From assembly GCF_015832195.1 (NCBI RefSeq), contig NC_052018.1, positions 33,384,115 through 33,448,114 on the forward strand: a stretch of 64,000 nucleotides of DNA, in the 5' to 3' direction. Below, piece after piece: positions 38,615 to 52,205 of the stretch (position 1 is the first letter of the stretch; each line of letters begins with the position of its first letter). Made by a program: the position numbers and the translations under genes. Source of the DNA: Motacilla alba alba (Eukaryota; Chordata; Aves; Passeriformes; Motacillidae). Below the pieces are notes generated by a model, which was not told where the DNA came from, did not search any database, and saw only the letters and a list, made by a program, of their open reading frames with translations.

Positions 38615-41600
38615 TAAGCATTATAATCATTTGCCCTCCTGCCCTGTACCAATAGCCTTCCTCTAATCAACATGTGGCTTTTCTTCATTCCAGTCGCCAC
38701 AATGCTGTTTGAACATGCTGAAAAAGTCATATTTTATACTGAAATGGGGTTCAGTCAGAAAGTTAGATCAAAAGCACTAGCAAAACCCCTTTCTCTTCTT
38801 ACATCTATTCCTGTGAACTGGGTTCAAATCCTCTGATTTATTAAACTTTAAATTAAGGAGGGTCAAATACAGGGGCATTGTGTATTGGAAATGGTTGTTT
38901 GCCAGATTCTGTAGTAAGAGGTTACAGTAAGTAAGAATGAAATTGAAAGTTTATTTAGAAATTTAGAAAGAAACATAAAAACACATGAGTACCTCTAAAA
39001 ATTAGGAGAGAAGGGTCCAGTGTCCTCTTTTTGACAGTTCCTAGCATGTGTGAAACAGTGAAATATTAAAAAAAAAAAACTATATAGCAATTCTTCTGCA
39101 TTAGTTTCTTGCTCAGTTATGACATTTCTTTAAAGAACTAACTAAAGTTAATCTTTTCCCTTGTTGTGCTTAGTAGTAGCATCCCATATTATTACATACT
39201 TTAAAGAAGAAGAATACCAGGCAAACAGTGTAGTCTTGTCCCCTTGAATATGCTAATTTTTTAACTTTATGGGAGCTTTTCAAAAAATTCTTTCATTTTA
39301 GGTGAATGACAACAGGTTTTAGGAAGAAAACCCACAAAAAAAACCCAAACCAAAAACCCCCAAACCCCTCACTCTGTAATATATGCTTTACTGCACTTTC
39401 TGGAAGTCATTTAACAGTTATAATATATCAGCCACTTCAAACAACAGCATGAAATCTTTATTCTGAGGATTTAACTGAAAGCATCTCTGCAACAACTTGA
39501 GCAGGACTTGGCCATGGATTAGATAGCACAAGTAGAGGGTGAGGCTAAAGACTTTAAATTAACAAATGTCTTATTTGCTTCAGGTGTCTGCATTACAATT
39601 TAAAGAAAAATATATAAACAAGGGAAAAGGTTTTGTTTATGTGAAAATCTTTTTCTCCTAGCCCACAGAAACTGACACCTTCAAATAGTACATAGCATCA
39701 AAGTGTTCTTGGGCAAAAGCAGATGAAAGTCATCTTTTATTAGAGGATGGTTTGGATTTTGTGCAGCCAGGTTATGGAGTGACTGCTGTTTTGTTTTAAC
39801 AGGGAAAATCTATCTATTACCTCTTGGAGGCAGGATGATGCATTTGCCTGATACTTCTGGTTGATGGAGTGACAGAAGCAGCCATCAGTGTTGTTTTATG
39901 TCTTCTGAATTTTAGTCCAGCAGTCTTCCACAGTAGTTGTTGATTGCTCATGACATTTTGCACTCACTTCATACTAGCTTAACACAGGTATAAATATGAA
40001 GTCATTTGGTGGACTAAGGAAATCAACCCTTAACCTACCCTAAAAGCAATAATTTCTTTTATAGAAGCAATTACAAGAAATACACCTGCCCTGAAGCCTC
40101 ATAAAATGTTTTTGACAGGATCAAAAAATCAAACGTTTGACAGCTTTATATTTGCTGAAAATATGGAACATGAATGCAGTCTAAAGGTTTTTTATACATT
40201 ATCACACCTAAGTTTATGTATTACTGTAGAACAGCTACATTGATTCTCAGATGAGAAGAAAATCTAGAGAAAAAGTTAAGCCAGTTTCAGCTGGCTTTGT
40301 TCTGACATGCATCTCAAATCACGTGAATGCAGATACAAATAAATGCAAATACATAAATACACAAATATATTTTAATAATTACCTATGCTGCCTTTATATA
40401 ACTAGAGATCTGCATGCAAGGAGCATATAAAACACCAATAAATCATCATGATGACAAATTTAGGTCCATTTTGAGCTGTGAAAAACAGTGAAGGATTGAG
40501 TTTATAACTTGTGTTGAATTTCCATTTTAAAATTTAATACTCTTCCTACTATCAGAACTACAAAGTCCACTTGAGGAAATGGAATAAAAAAAATAAGCTT
40601 CTTATTACCTCCACAGCTTATGATAAATAACTTCTAACGAGAAATTTGACTGACAATTTTTCAATAATACATGAAGCAGAATAACATACCAATTGTTTAT
40701 TCCTGTGTGCATTGGATTTGCATTATTAACAGTGATAAAATTGTTGTTATCTGCAGAGGTAAGATGGGCTGAGTGAAAGCAAACAGGAATTCAAAGCTAT
40801 TTTTCTTTTAATGCCTGTTCAGATAGGGCCAAAATCAGAAGAACCAATGCACTTACAGTAGTGTGACTCTGGTATAAATCATATTGAAATTAAAGCCATG
40901 AGATCAACATTTCAAGGTAAAGTCCAGTGGCACTCCCAAAGAAGATCAGTGGAGCTGATGAAGGTTATGAAAGTAAAAGGATATCATCCGTATAAAATAG
41001 ATAACTTGATGTTTGCCTTTGATGCCATTACAGAAAAGTAGTTATAGAATCAAATAAAAAAAGAAATTAAAGGGTCACAGCATGGATAATCAATCTCTGT
41101 ACTTTTTTTTGAGATAAAGTTTTTTTTATGAGGCTATTACAAGTTAGACTGAAACGATAGTGTATAAAACAGATTTTAAAAGAAAAGCTCATTTTTTGGA
41201 CTCAATTAATTTAGGCAATCATCTTGCTTGAAAATAACTTGTATTATTTTAGCCCATTCCAGATATGAGCTAAAGTTTGGCTTAAAATTTAAGATATATC
41301 ACTTCCTGGAGATGGAAAATATGAAGGACTTACTGCGCAATAATTTAAACTTCCATATTCAGTCACAGTCAAGCACAACACAACTGGAGACTCCTGTAAG
41401 AGGTTTCATTCAACCACGATTATATTCCTACCAGAGGCTTAGCAACACATAAAATTCATTGAAAGTTGTTCAAAAAGGAATGGCAAAGGGCACATTTGCT
41501 TCCTTACAGATTTTTGTCTCATGAGCTCCTATGCACAATATGCATTTTACGGGTGCCAAAGCCTGCAAAGGCAGATGGCTTGGAGAGAAGGTCAGAGCAG

Positions 41601-44600
41601 CACTGGAGAATGGCAGAGGGAGGGAAGCAGTGGAACTACTCTAATAGTAACAGCAAAGAGGTCCCTGCTCTGCTGCCCGCAGTGGAGCTGCCCTTTTTAA
41701 ACCATCCCTGTTCTTTTCTTGAGTAAATGACTGCAGGGCAGCTCTTCCAGAACTGCCTCTAGTATCTTCTGCCAAACAATCTGCCGCAGCCACGGGGCTG
41801 ACCAGCAGGTGTTAGTCTTGGCAGGTGCTAAAAAATGTCTTACTCCTCAGGGGTACGTCTGGAGACTGATTTAGCAAGTGCTACAGCACATAGTGATATG
41901 TGGAAAACATAATATTCTCCAGTGTTGCTTGACTGTATCCCAAGGCTACATGGGTTTGATATAAGGCACTTGGACTAACCTCATTCTGTGGCAGACTACA
42001 TTCCCAGAAGGTAGCTCAGAACACACCTGCTAGCAGTAAATGTCCCAAACATTACAGGAGATGGCATCCCAGTGGCATCCTTACTATTCTGGGAATCTCT
42101 GTGGGATATTATGGGAAGAAGGAAATCCTGTCAGTTTGCATAACAGCTGAAGAGAGGGGAGAAAATAGCTTGTGTTTACCATGAAAGCTGTGTTTCAGTG
42201 CGGTGTCTTTGCAGCTTGCTGTTATCCTTTGCTGAGTCTGGGTGGTGGAGGTGGTACTCCAATGCAGGAGTGAAGGTGTACACAAGGGGTTGAGGGAGGG
42301 CAGGAGGTAAAATCAAGCCAAATGAGCCGTTGCTCATTTGCTTCTGTGGATGTGCAGTGAATGCATGTTCCTTGTGCATTTGATGCCCATTTGACTGGGG
42401 TGATGTCATATTAACCCATTCAAGAGTTATGTGATAGGCTAAAGATACAAATGCAGCTGTATAAAGGTGTGTCTCAGGACCTTATTTTTCTGGTGTTGTG
42501 TTCATGGTGTCTTTTGGGGAGCAGGATGCTGGGTCTGGGATGGTTTCCACACAGATATTGACTACAATGATAATTTTTGTTGTATCTCATGCTGTTACTT
42601 TCAGCTCTGCAGAGTTTTATGGATTTTTTTTCTCAGCATTTGAATTTGTTGCAAAATAAGAAAAAGCCAGGATGCCCAGCTTTCATAGCCCAGATTAATT
42701 TTTCTTTGACTCTCTGTTTCAGAGGCTCTGTTCTCAAACAGCAGCACAGTGTGATGGTTTAATGTGTGAGAGTCTGCTCAGGTAGTTTTGGAGGATGGTC
42801 CTGATTAGAAGAAGCGAAATTTAGCATTCTGTAGCTGTGCTGCTTGGAGGCTACTAAGTCTGGACAAAACCAAGCCCTCTCCATTATTCTAGCTTCCTTC
42901 AGAACAGCAGTTTGGGGTTGTCTGCAGCTCTTTGCACAGGAATGAACAAACCTCTGTTGAGTTCCAAGCTCTGAGGGACCAGAGCTCCACTGTGAAACAG
43001 GAACAGAGCCAAAATGGAGCTTTGGCATAAATGTGCTACTCTGTTCTGGTGTCCACTCTTCTCAAGAGGCAGTAGACAGGACTCAGTGGGCACTTATATA
43101 TTAAAGCTCCTAAGAAGCTGCCTGTTCCATCTAACATGCCTTACGGAATAATATGATCATAATTTACAAACAGCCGCACAGGGCAGTATTTTCTGATAAT
43201 AACAGAATATCGATTTCCGCGTAAAGCAGCTTAACATGATCCACACACTACAGACTGAAGGTAAATTTGGAAGTCAAGGTGAACAAATTCTGAAAAAAAC
43301 TGTGCCTTGAAATACGGTGTATTCTCTGCTTTTAAATCAAGTTATCTGTCTTCTTCTAGATCTCTCTCTTTTTTTAATAAGGTATGATATAGTGGAAGGA
43401 GGAAACTGTAGGGCATTTTCAGAAATAAGTGAGTTAGTTCTTTGTTAGATGGGAGGTGAGATTAGATGATAATTGCATTGTTTCTTCTGGTCCTTAAAAG
43501 GGACAGCATTTGTGGACTTGATTGAATAATCAGGATCCTTTTGCTTTCACAGGCACCAGTAAATGCTATTTTCTGTTGAATGTTTTTTAATAGAAAATGA
43601 AAACAGGAAAACAACATTCAGTTATTTTATGGATCAAACACAAATGATACAGTGAATTAAAAGTGGAAAGGTCTGTGTATGTGAATGAGGAGATTATTAA
43701 GAAACCTAAAACAAACAAAAAAAAAAGGTATGAAAAAAGACATGCAAACTGGACTTGGATATCTTATTTTTTACTTTTAAATAACTAAAAAAAAATAAAT
43801 AAAATATACAGTTTGTAAAGAAGCACCATCACTTTCAAGGCTGACAATAGAGAAAAAGAGATTGGCATGAGGGAAGAAATTAATGGCAAGAATCATCTGA
43901 TTTTGCAGGGAAGAATGATGATTGCTTGCATAATTCTGTGGGACTTTTTGTTGTGTTTTTTTCTTTTTTTCTTTTCCTCCTGGGATGAGGGATTCAAAAC
44001 TGTGGATACAACAGCAAAAAATCCCTTATAAATGTTTTAAGTCTGTAAATTTAACGTGGTGTTCTGTAAAAGGAAATATTGCTGAGATCTTAGGGAAGTG
44101 GAAACAGAGCAAATGTTTACACAGATATTTTCAGAAGTTCACTCAGTGTGGGCAACAGTTCTGAAGACTGGTCACAAGAACTAGATAACCTTCAAGAAGT
44201 GTAGGAGTATATGAAATATGACAGAGGCTAGCTGATATATACAAATGTGTAGGAAGCGTTTTAAGGACGTCAAATGGACAAACATTTGTAAAAGCAGTGT
44301 TCGAAGATGGACTATCTATTTTCAAAAAGAGAAAACTGCTTCATTAACTTGACAGAACACTTTGAAGCCCAAGGTGCTAAGACACAAAAAGGGTAACAGT
44401 TTCCATCAGAAAGGCCAGCCTTTAAATGGCCTATCTTATAGCATATAAAGCTGGAGAAAGGACCAGTTGGAAATTTGACAAAACTAGAGGATAGCTTCAC
44501 ATAGACTGACTTCAAGATATATTAAAAAAAAAAAAAAAGAAGAAAGAAAAGGGCCCACAACAACCCATCCACTCTGAAAATGACCAGAGCAAGCACAGTT

Positions 44601-46567
44601 AGAACCCAATAATAATGAGACAAACACCACTTATGTGATAAATCTAAGAAGAAGATCCAAGAAAAGAATGTTTCTGGTCTTTGCAGTGTTTCACTAGGAA
44701 TATGGGACACTTGTTAGAGCCCTGCAAATAAGTACCTACTAAGAGGGAATCAAGATCCATATGGAAACAGCTGAGGCTGGTGAAGTGCTGTGAAAAGCCC
44801 CAGACTGGGACTGTGAGATTCTGATTGTGGAAGTTTAAAGTTGTTATGAATATAAGCCTTGATTATTACCTGTCCAGAAGTCTAGCTGTTGTTCATTACT
44901 GGGAAAGATATTTGGCCAGAAATGGAAAATGTGCTTGAAATATGCAGTCCCTAAGACTGCATATATTTTGGGAACATAAAACAGCCAGAGTGCTGTGCTG
45001 GCTCACCCTCCTCTGTCATTTTACTTCCCGGGCGTGCTCCAGTCAAATTTCTTTCTTGTATATGTCTAATATCTTGTGGAATGAAACTCAAGACTCATTT
45101 TTCTCTTTTCAGCTCTAGCAGTCTCTGAGAGACTCCAGAAAAAGTCTGAAAGGAACAGTCAATTGCACACACTCTCAAATCTGGATGTTTTATTATTTGG
45201 TGTTTTTACAAAACTATGAGAAAACCTCCCCCAGACAGATGCCTATGTTTCATCTCTACTACCCATCTGGCAACCAGACATACCTGAAATGGTTTGGAAA
45301 GGTGAAAAAAAAATGGGCTTAAAAAGATCTGAGCTCCTTAAAAATTTGGCTCCATATGCAGTACAAAGTGTCTGTCTGTTGCGTACCAACTTCTCACACT
45401 GTTTCCTTCAAACTTCAGACATATAAGGAATTGGTTGCATGGTTTACTAGAAAATGTGATATGGATAAATACATTTGTAATTTGATTTGTCTGGCTGTAT
45501 ATAGTAAGTGCTGTAATAATATAGCATTATCCTATATTATATGGCATGCTGTCAACTGCACCCAGGGAGATCCACCCTGGGTGGAGAGCATGGAGCTTGG
45601 CTAAGCGTGGTGTTTTTTTAAAAAAATAAAGTAACACATGCTTGGGACCTTAAGTTTATCATCAACCCAAATTCACAAAACCAAATGCCTCTTAACGTCT
45701 CAGTGAGTGAAGTTGTCCTGAGTGCATTTGGTCCTGAGTGGACCAAAATGTATTTCTACTGAAATATGATCGACTGTGGGAGATTTTTGTGCTCTGTTTA
45801 GGTTTTGGAGTTTATTCTATGCCATCATTGTAAAGCTTTCTCTTGTATGTTATTTTGGCTAAGCTTTCTTTTGCAAAATATTTTTTATAAGCCTGGTGTC
45901 ACTGGAAAGATATTTTTATTCAGAAAGAAAAAAAATAACTTTGCTACTGTACTAACTCTTCCCTCTCCTCACTGGGAGCAGTCCAAAAATAATGCATCAC
46001 AGGATGAACTATGTGTTATGCACTTCTACTTTTACTGAAACTCAAAGCAACACAGTATCTTCTAATTGGTAAAACAACAGAACTTAAAAGATGAATCCAT
46101 AAGTGAGCAAGAACAAAGAAGTTTTGATTTTTACCATTGGGATCACCCATTTGCAGATTTGCTTAACTTCTTTTGAAATTTTCATGCCATGCTTTCAAGG
46201 CAGTTGTGAAGTGAAGCAATCTAAACTAGCAGTGGTCGAGCATCAAAATCTCCAGTTCATGTATATATAATATCTCCAACATTGATCTAAATTTGCCACA
46301 GTGTCAATATGCCATCACAGGCATAACTAGCATGTGCCTATTAAAAAAAGGAAAGAAGCTTCCTTGGACTTATTTTCAGGTATAAAAAAAACCCCTAAAT
46401 TTTCTGTCTTTTGTATTTGTTTTTCCCTTATGAAAATTACATGCAGGTCTTGGCATACTAAAAAAATCCAACAAACTTAGTCTTTGTAAACTTGTTTTTT
46501 GTTTGGTTTTGGCTTTGGTGGGATGTTTTTTTGTTGGCTTGTTTGGGTCTTTTTCCTTGTGTGGCAG

Positions 46568-46615
46568 GAATACGCTAACTGGAGAAGCATTACAGATGAA
46601 CTGTGTAAGGGAACT
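46568..46615 (+). other. Possible 48-bp microexon
   Basis: A T-rich tract ending gtgtggcag precedes a 48-bp segment that is followed by a perfect gtaagt donor. The segment is exactly 16 codons (EYANWRSITDELCKGT) in phase 0, and its length is a multiple of three. The splice sites are among the best on the plus strand of this window. The short length means the protein content cannot prove it, and the product is not recognised. Confidence 0.3.
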
Positions 46616-49600
46616 GTAAGTGGTCACAGACAGCCCTGGCCTCATGACAGACCCTGGCTGGAAGTATGGGAGTGGATTAAAGATATTTGGGTGGCCCCTA
46701 TGCTCTCTATGAGTTCATAGTGGCAAGAAAGCTATCCTTTCACCATACTTTGTTTTTATTTTTTCTTCTTGCAATTCATAATTATGCAACCAACAACTGC
46801 AAACCTGTATTGGGCGTTGGAGGGACAAGTTCTGCTCATTGCTTTCAGGAATTCAGAGTCAAGTAGTAGTTTGTGGTACAACTTTTTTTCCATGAGAAAG
46901 CAAAGAAGGAAATCTTCCTTTTCCAGTCCAAGCTGGTATTCTGTTGTTTGGGATTTGTTTTGCTGAGATGAAAACACATTTTGCTTATCAGAATTCCTTC
47001 CTGAGAAGTGAAGCTGTGGCCTGGCTATAAATATGCATTGTACCACTAACATTTTAGAAGTCTTAGATTTCCTCAAGTTTTAGTATTGATGGTGTACTTT
47101 TTAAATGGGATTTTATATTGGACTTCAGAACTGTAAGCAGATGAGAATTCCTGTGGCAAAAAGTGCTGAAGGTTAAGGAATTCCCTACTCCAATTTTCTG
47201 GCAAAAATAGAAAATCACATCCAAACCCCAAATTTGATATGCATAATTTTTCCTCAAACTAATAAACAAATTACATATTTGTTGGTAGTGAAAATAAAAT
47301 GAAAATAACAGAACTCCTTTGTTCCTCTGGTAAGAGATAAATTTGCAATTAAAATTCTAATTATTTTTTCAGCTTACTTTACTCTCTTTTAATTTGACCA
47401 ATCTGTGATGAAGAACTACAGCCAAATGGAGTGTAGGCTTGTGTAATGAGAAATAAGATCTGATCATACTACTCAGGAAATTCTTGAGCACTGTAGGACT
47501 CCAGTATAAACTGAGTAGGGTTTAGTGAATGGAAAGATGATTTAGTAGTAGTAATTAAAAAGTCACACAGGTAAGCAGAGTTCATGGAGTCCTGCCAGAA
47601 GTCGCTTTGAGAACATGCATTTTAAAATCATTAATATAACTAGCCCATTCCAGTGTTTTTCTAAGTTCTCCTGCTCTCTACAAAATTGTATGGTTTTGTC
47701 TACTCAAATTTTATAGCTTTGTATTATACTTGTCATTTTACCCTCTTCCCTCTACACTTTTCCTTTCATTTCCATTCCTTCTCTTTTAATCTACTGCAGG
47801 TGACAAATGCAAATGACAAGAAGCATAAACTGTCAGCAGAGCCCTGGTATAAATGGTAGACGTCTTACTGACTGCAGTGGGTGCTACCTTTGCCCATGCC
47901 AGGACTAAATTTAGTTTACAAGTTAAGAAACTCAGGCAGCAGGGGAAGAATTCTGGCATTACTATGATCCTCCATGCTGTGCTTTTATTTTGCTCACTTC
48001 TGACATTACATTTCTTCTTTTTCCCTGTGTGTTGTAAATCAAGAGAGCTTTCCCAGACCCCCTGCATTTGGAGAGCTGAACTTCTCCAGATTGGAAACAA
48101 CTTGTCTTTCCCCAAAGCCCAGTCAACAACACTCATCTAAATTGATACAAAACCCACAAAACCCCTCTTCAAGGGTATCACATTTTCTCCTTGTGAATCC
48201 CAACTGGTTTGAAAAGAACTCTCTCAAAATAGAATCAAATAGGGTAACATGTTTTAGGAAGCTGAAATGAACTAAAAGAACCCTCTCTTCTCCATATTTA
48301 TTAATTTGCTGGGTCATAATGTTCAAAGCCAGCTATGTATCCATAACCCTTACCTTTATTTCCTCAAACTCTCCTTTATTCTTCTTTTGTGAAGGTTAGG
48401 GGACAGAGGAAGATATGTTATGCTGGCTGTTAAAGAGGCTGCTTCAAAACCCCAAAGTAGTCTTGTGGGGTAAAAATCTTTGAGGAATGCTCCTCCCTCC
48501 ACTAGAAATGACTGTTTTTAAAAATTTAAGAATCACAGGACTGCCTAAACCAAGAAGTTTTAGTGTTGTCACAGGCATGTATGAGATAAGGAAGAATAAC
48601 CTCTAGCAAACCAGCTGAGCTTTTTGATTTTTTTTTTTTTTTTTTAGTCAGAAGATGCTGCCTTTCCAGACCATCTTTGTTTCTTGTTGAAAACTGAAAA
48701 GAAATGAACAAACCAATACTCCACTGAAGAAGAATAAACCTAGATGGTAAAACTACTAGTGATGTAGCGATGGGGCCAGGATGTTTCCCTAATTGAAAAA
48801 CAACACTGCCTTTCTCAACGAGGCATTAATTTAGACTTTGCTATTTACTGTAGTGAGACATGGTGACATTTAGGAAAAGGAAGACATTTAGAAAGCGAAA
48901 TGAGATGAGCAGCTCAAGCCCAAATCTATTGGCTAGCTCATGCCTCTGCTAGAGGGGGTGAGGACAGAAGCCAGGAGCCCATTTTAGGTCTCCCAAAGTC
49001 TTCTTTTCCCAGCGAATCCAATCCTCAGCAGGATTTGGCCACTGGCAATTAGGAAGGGGGAATACCGGAATACCTGTGTCCACCTGGGGTTATCAGAAAA
49101 CCTGTAGCTCCTCAGCAGAGCAGGGGTAAAGCTGAGCCTCTGCCTGTCTGCTCACCAGTAAACAATGGTAAACAGCAGCTGGGATTCACTGCATGGGCTT
49201 TCACTTTTCCTGAGTCTTCAAATCTCCCCGAGGCATTGAATACTCCAAAGGAAATTAGCATAAAAGTTGATTTTTTTTCTTTCAATAAGCTAGGCTTTAG
49301 TGGACCCTAAAACTGGGACTTTTCTGTTCAAATATTATTAGAAAAGATCTTAGTTTTTGCCCATATTTTTGTGGGGGCTGTCATTATCTATCTTTTAATA
49401 CATTTTAAACTCCTGTTACTAAATAATGATCTGCACAAAGTCTGATTTACTGTATTTTCGCTGCTTGAGATAGTTCACTTTTAATTTAGTACGGACTTGG
49501 TTGATAATGAAATATATATTTCAGATTTCCACAAGTATTTCCTCCTTTATCAACAAGAGAGAGTTTTGCAGGAATTCACTGTTAAGTTAAAGTAGAGATA

Positions 49601-51130
49601 CAATCCCAGCTACACCCGCCTTTCATGAGCTACTCCTTCACTCTGATTTTCACAACAGAATTACCTTGCTTCTTCCATTTCTCTTTTCTCAACCTATTAT
49701 CCTGGTTACCTTAGCTTTCTCTTTAAATAGAGATATAATAACAGACTCAGATTTATTCTGTTGCTGTTTGTATTACTGAAAAAGCATGCTGTAAGCAAAA
49801 GTGGTGCTCTTTCCATACCATATAGTGGTCTAACTTCCTGGAACAAGTTCCAGAGCTATACTTTCCTGGTTTGTGGGGAGAAATCTAAATGAGGCATAGG
49901 GAAACTTGGCTGCAGGAGGTATCACTTTGTAACAGGACTCAAGTCTGCCCAATGTGCTTAGTTTCTTGAGAGCTGACTGAAAGCAAACCTAACTCCCCCT
50001 CCTTCCAAACTTTGGATACAGCTGGTGTTCTTGTGTGATGTCGTGTGCACATGGGATGCTCTTCCCTTTGTGAAAAGCTCTAGCAGAAGTTTCATTGCAG
50101 ATAGATATTGCTGTTGCAATGGTATGCTAATACCTGCTGCTGCTGTACTTCTCTGCCCTACACTGACAAGGTCCATTTCCCAAAACAAACGTGAACTGCA
50201 GATTTGCTTGAGGGAAAAAAAAAAAAAAAAAAAGAAAGAGACATCTTAAGCAAAATTGCTTCAGCTGGTAGTGTTGGGGGTATGATATACAGACCAGACT
50301 GCATATCTTTGAAATGTATGTAAGCACCTGAATTTTATGGGTGCTTTACTTGTGGCAGGACAGGTCCCTTCAATAGGAGCAGAATGTACTGGTGTCAGTC
50401 AGTGGAGCTTCTTCCTTGGTCTTTGAGACATTGGTGTTGAAATCAAAGGCTGACTGAGAAATAGAACTGGTTACAGTTTCCCAAAAAATTGTGAAATGCT
50501 TCAGATTTTTGGATGGAAAAATCTTAATTATTTTATTTGTTGTGTTTTCTTCCAAGGCCAGTTTGTTCTATAGTTTTCAATTCTTGAATCTCCACAGCAG
50601 CTGGGGAACTATTTACACTGGACATTACAACACTGTTGAGTTTGCTCAGCCAGCTCTATCAAATAACATGAAGGCACAGAGGACTGTCAGTTCTTGTGGT
50701 TTCCTTCAAGTCCCACTGGAAATATTCCTTGTAAATAACAGCTTTGTAGAGGACTACTGATTGTTAATGAGGAAATGTGAGAGACTGTAGCCACAGTTGC
50801 CAGGATATCATGGATTAGGATGTGCTGGTCTTACAGGCTTTTCAGGACAGAAAATAAGACAGGATGTTTCATAAAATATTTAATCACCCCTCAGCCATAC
50901 TGAGCCATACTGGTAGCCTGTTTAGCTTTCCTTTCAAAGCTCTCATTTAGTTTAGATTTTTTTTTTTTTTTTTTGTCTGAGAATGATCATAAATGCTTAT
51001 CCTAACAGCAAATGAGTAAAGGAAAAATATTTGCTGCACAGTATTTCAGAATGTGACCAGGTAAAACTAAGTCTCGATATTTCCTAAAATTTTTTATAAA
51101 ACAAAATGGAATCCAGCACTCGTAGTCTTC
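46616..51130. other. Unique noncoding DNA with A/T runs
   Basis: This block contains 18-T runs at 48628-48645 and 50957-50974, a 19-A run at 50215-50233 and an exact 10-bp duplication (agccatactg) at 50893-50912. No gene or transposon is recognised. Confidence 0.5.
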
Positions 51131-51136
51131 AGGACA
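51131..51136. repeat. Target-site duplication, left copy (LTR A)
   Basis: The hexamer aggaca immediately precedes the TG at the start of LTR A and recurs exactly after its end (51557-51562). Six base pairs is the duplication size typical of ERVK/beta-like and alpha-like retroviral integration. Confidence 0.8.
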
Positions 51137-51556
51137 TGTGGCAGTCATATTTTCTGGAAAAATCTCTTCACCCAGGATTTTCTCCTGGGAAGCTGAGATG
51201 CCTCAGAGAAAAAGGAAAACAATAATTATCTAATTTGCTTCTCTTGTGTTTTGCTTCTTTGGAATGTGTTTGGAGATTGTTTCTCCATCAGGTGATTGTT
51301 TCATTGGTTTCTGCATTGGGTTGTTTTCACTTTTTGGCCAATCAGGGTCAAGCTGTGTCGGGACTCTGGAGAGAGAGTCACGAGTTTTCATTATTATCTT
51401 TTTAGCCTTCTGTAAGTATCCTTTCTGTATTCTTTAGTATAGTCTAGCTTAGTATTCTTTCATATAATATAGTAACAAAATAATAAATCAGCCTTCTGAG
51501 AACATGGAGTCAGATTCATCATTCCTTCCTTCATCTGGGGAAACCCAAATACAATA
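51137..51556 (+). mobile_element. Solo LTR of an endogenous retrovirus (LTR A)
   Basis: A 420-bp element begins TGTGGCAGTC and ends ACAATA, with the usual terminal CA apparently mutated to TA. Its interior has the layout of a passerine ERV LTR: a U3 with ccaatcagggtcaag, a GC-poor middle, a polyadenylation signal aataaa at 51482-51487, and a U5 containing gaacatggagtcagattc. No gag, pol or env sequence adjoins it, so it is a solo LTR left by recombination between the two LTRs of a former provirus. The exact 6-bp duplication on both sides supports the boundaries. I recognise the family from memory as passerine, but the subfamily name is not certain. Confidence 0.85.
51482..51487 (+). promoter_or_regulatory. 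Polyadenylation signal of LTR A
   Basis: An aataaa hexamer lies in the expected place, about 70 bp before the end of the LTR. Confidence 0.65.
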
Positions 51557-51562
51557 AGGACA
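51557..51562. repeat. Target-site duplication, right copy (LTR A)
   Basis: Exact match (aggaca) to the left copy at 51131-51136. Confidence 0.8.
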
Positions 51563-51792
51563 CATAGACAGGGTTCCATTTGAGTACACATCTATCCTCC
51601 TCACTGTTTGTGTCTAGTTTTTATTTCTGGTAGGAATCAGAATGCATTGAAGAAAGAGGGTCCACTCAGCTCTTGTACTGACATCAGTATCTAGTATGGG
51701 ATGTAGAGTCCTGGGTATTTTACAGCTGTGTGATTTAGATGTACCTCGGGAGCCACCCTGAACAGTGTGACTCAGAAGAACTTTAGAGACTG

Positions 51793-51798
51793 GGCTTC
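51793..51798. repeat. Target-site duplication, left copy (LTR B)
   Basis: The hexamer ggcttc directly before the TG of LTR B recurs exactly after its CA end at 52206-52211. Confidence 0.85.
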
Positions 51799-51925
51799 TG
51801 AAGGAACCCGTGGGTTTCGGGCTGTAAATCCCCCCGGCTAGCTTGGGATTTATGCCCGCACGGATCCTACATAGATGAAGTAAAGGACGAGAAGCGCTCT
51901 CTCTCCACGTGGTTCTGATGTCCTG

Positions 51926-51931
51926 TTTATT
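51926..51931 (-). promoter_or_regulatory. Polyadenylation signal of LTR B
   Basis: The plus strand reads tttatt, which is aataaa on the LTR's sense strand, about 75 bp downstream of its TATA box. Confidence 0.7.
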
Positions 51932-52001
51932 AGCTGGAAGGGGACATCTGCATCGTAGGGTTTCCAGGTGAAGGAGAGAGGCCGAAGCCCAACTCAAGGG
52001 A

Positions 52002-52009
52002 CATTTATA
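52002..52009 (-). promoter_or_regulatory. TATA box of LTR B
   Basis: The minus strand reads tataaatg in a GC-rich U3, the usual retroviral promoter arrangement. Transcription would start about 25-30 bp further on and run towards lower coordinates. Confidence 0.65.
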
Positions 52010-52205
52010 CCCGCAGAATGGGAGGCGGGGACGGAAGGCCACACCAGTGGGGAGGGGCGAAGGGAGGGGCTTCAGGGGACAAGACCACAGGTACAGACCT
52101 CAGGTGTATCTGAGGGATACACCATTTGAGAAAAAGGGGGGAAACATTTGTATAACATAACACCCAGTGCAGAACATCTAAATACCTATACAGTGCATCA
52201 CAACA

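Larger units (their letters stand above)
36583..46567. other. Long unique noncoding stretch
   Basis: About 10 kb without a recognised transposon. It includes the 38.2-kb GC-rich patch, a C/A-rich tract at 39329-39368, a 14-A run near 44524, and many short frames with no coding character. Confidence 0.45.
51799..52205 (-). mobile_element. Solo LTR of a second endogenous retrovirus (LTR B)
   Basis: A 407-bp element reads TG...CA on both strands. On its own sense (minus) strand it begins TGTTGTGATGCACTG and ends CGGGTTCCTTCA. In that orientation it has a GC-rich U3, a TATA box (tataaatg, plus positions about 52002-52009) and a polyadenylation signal aataaa (51926-51931) about 75 bp further on. 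A U5 with gtaggatccgtgcggg follows. It belongs to a different family from LTR A. It is richer in CpG than any other part of the window, and both target copies are exact, so it looks young. No internal retroviral genes are present. A long minus-strand open frame across it (51614-52042) is a by-product of its GC content. Confidence 0.88.

Noticed and set aside
46490..46560. G/T-rich stretch as a possible G-quadruplex or telomere-like repeat
   Set aside because: It lacks four closely spaced runs of three or more G and no regular telomeric unit is present. Similar tracts at 10225 and 39329 (C/A) fail for the same reason.
51614..52042. 142-codon minus frame resembling a protein
   Set aside because: It lies largely inside solo LTR B, whose GC-rich sequence has few stops. 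LTRs of this kind do not encode protein.
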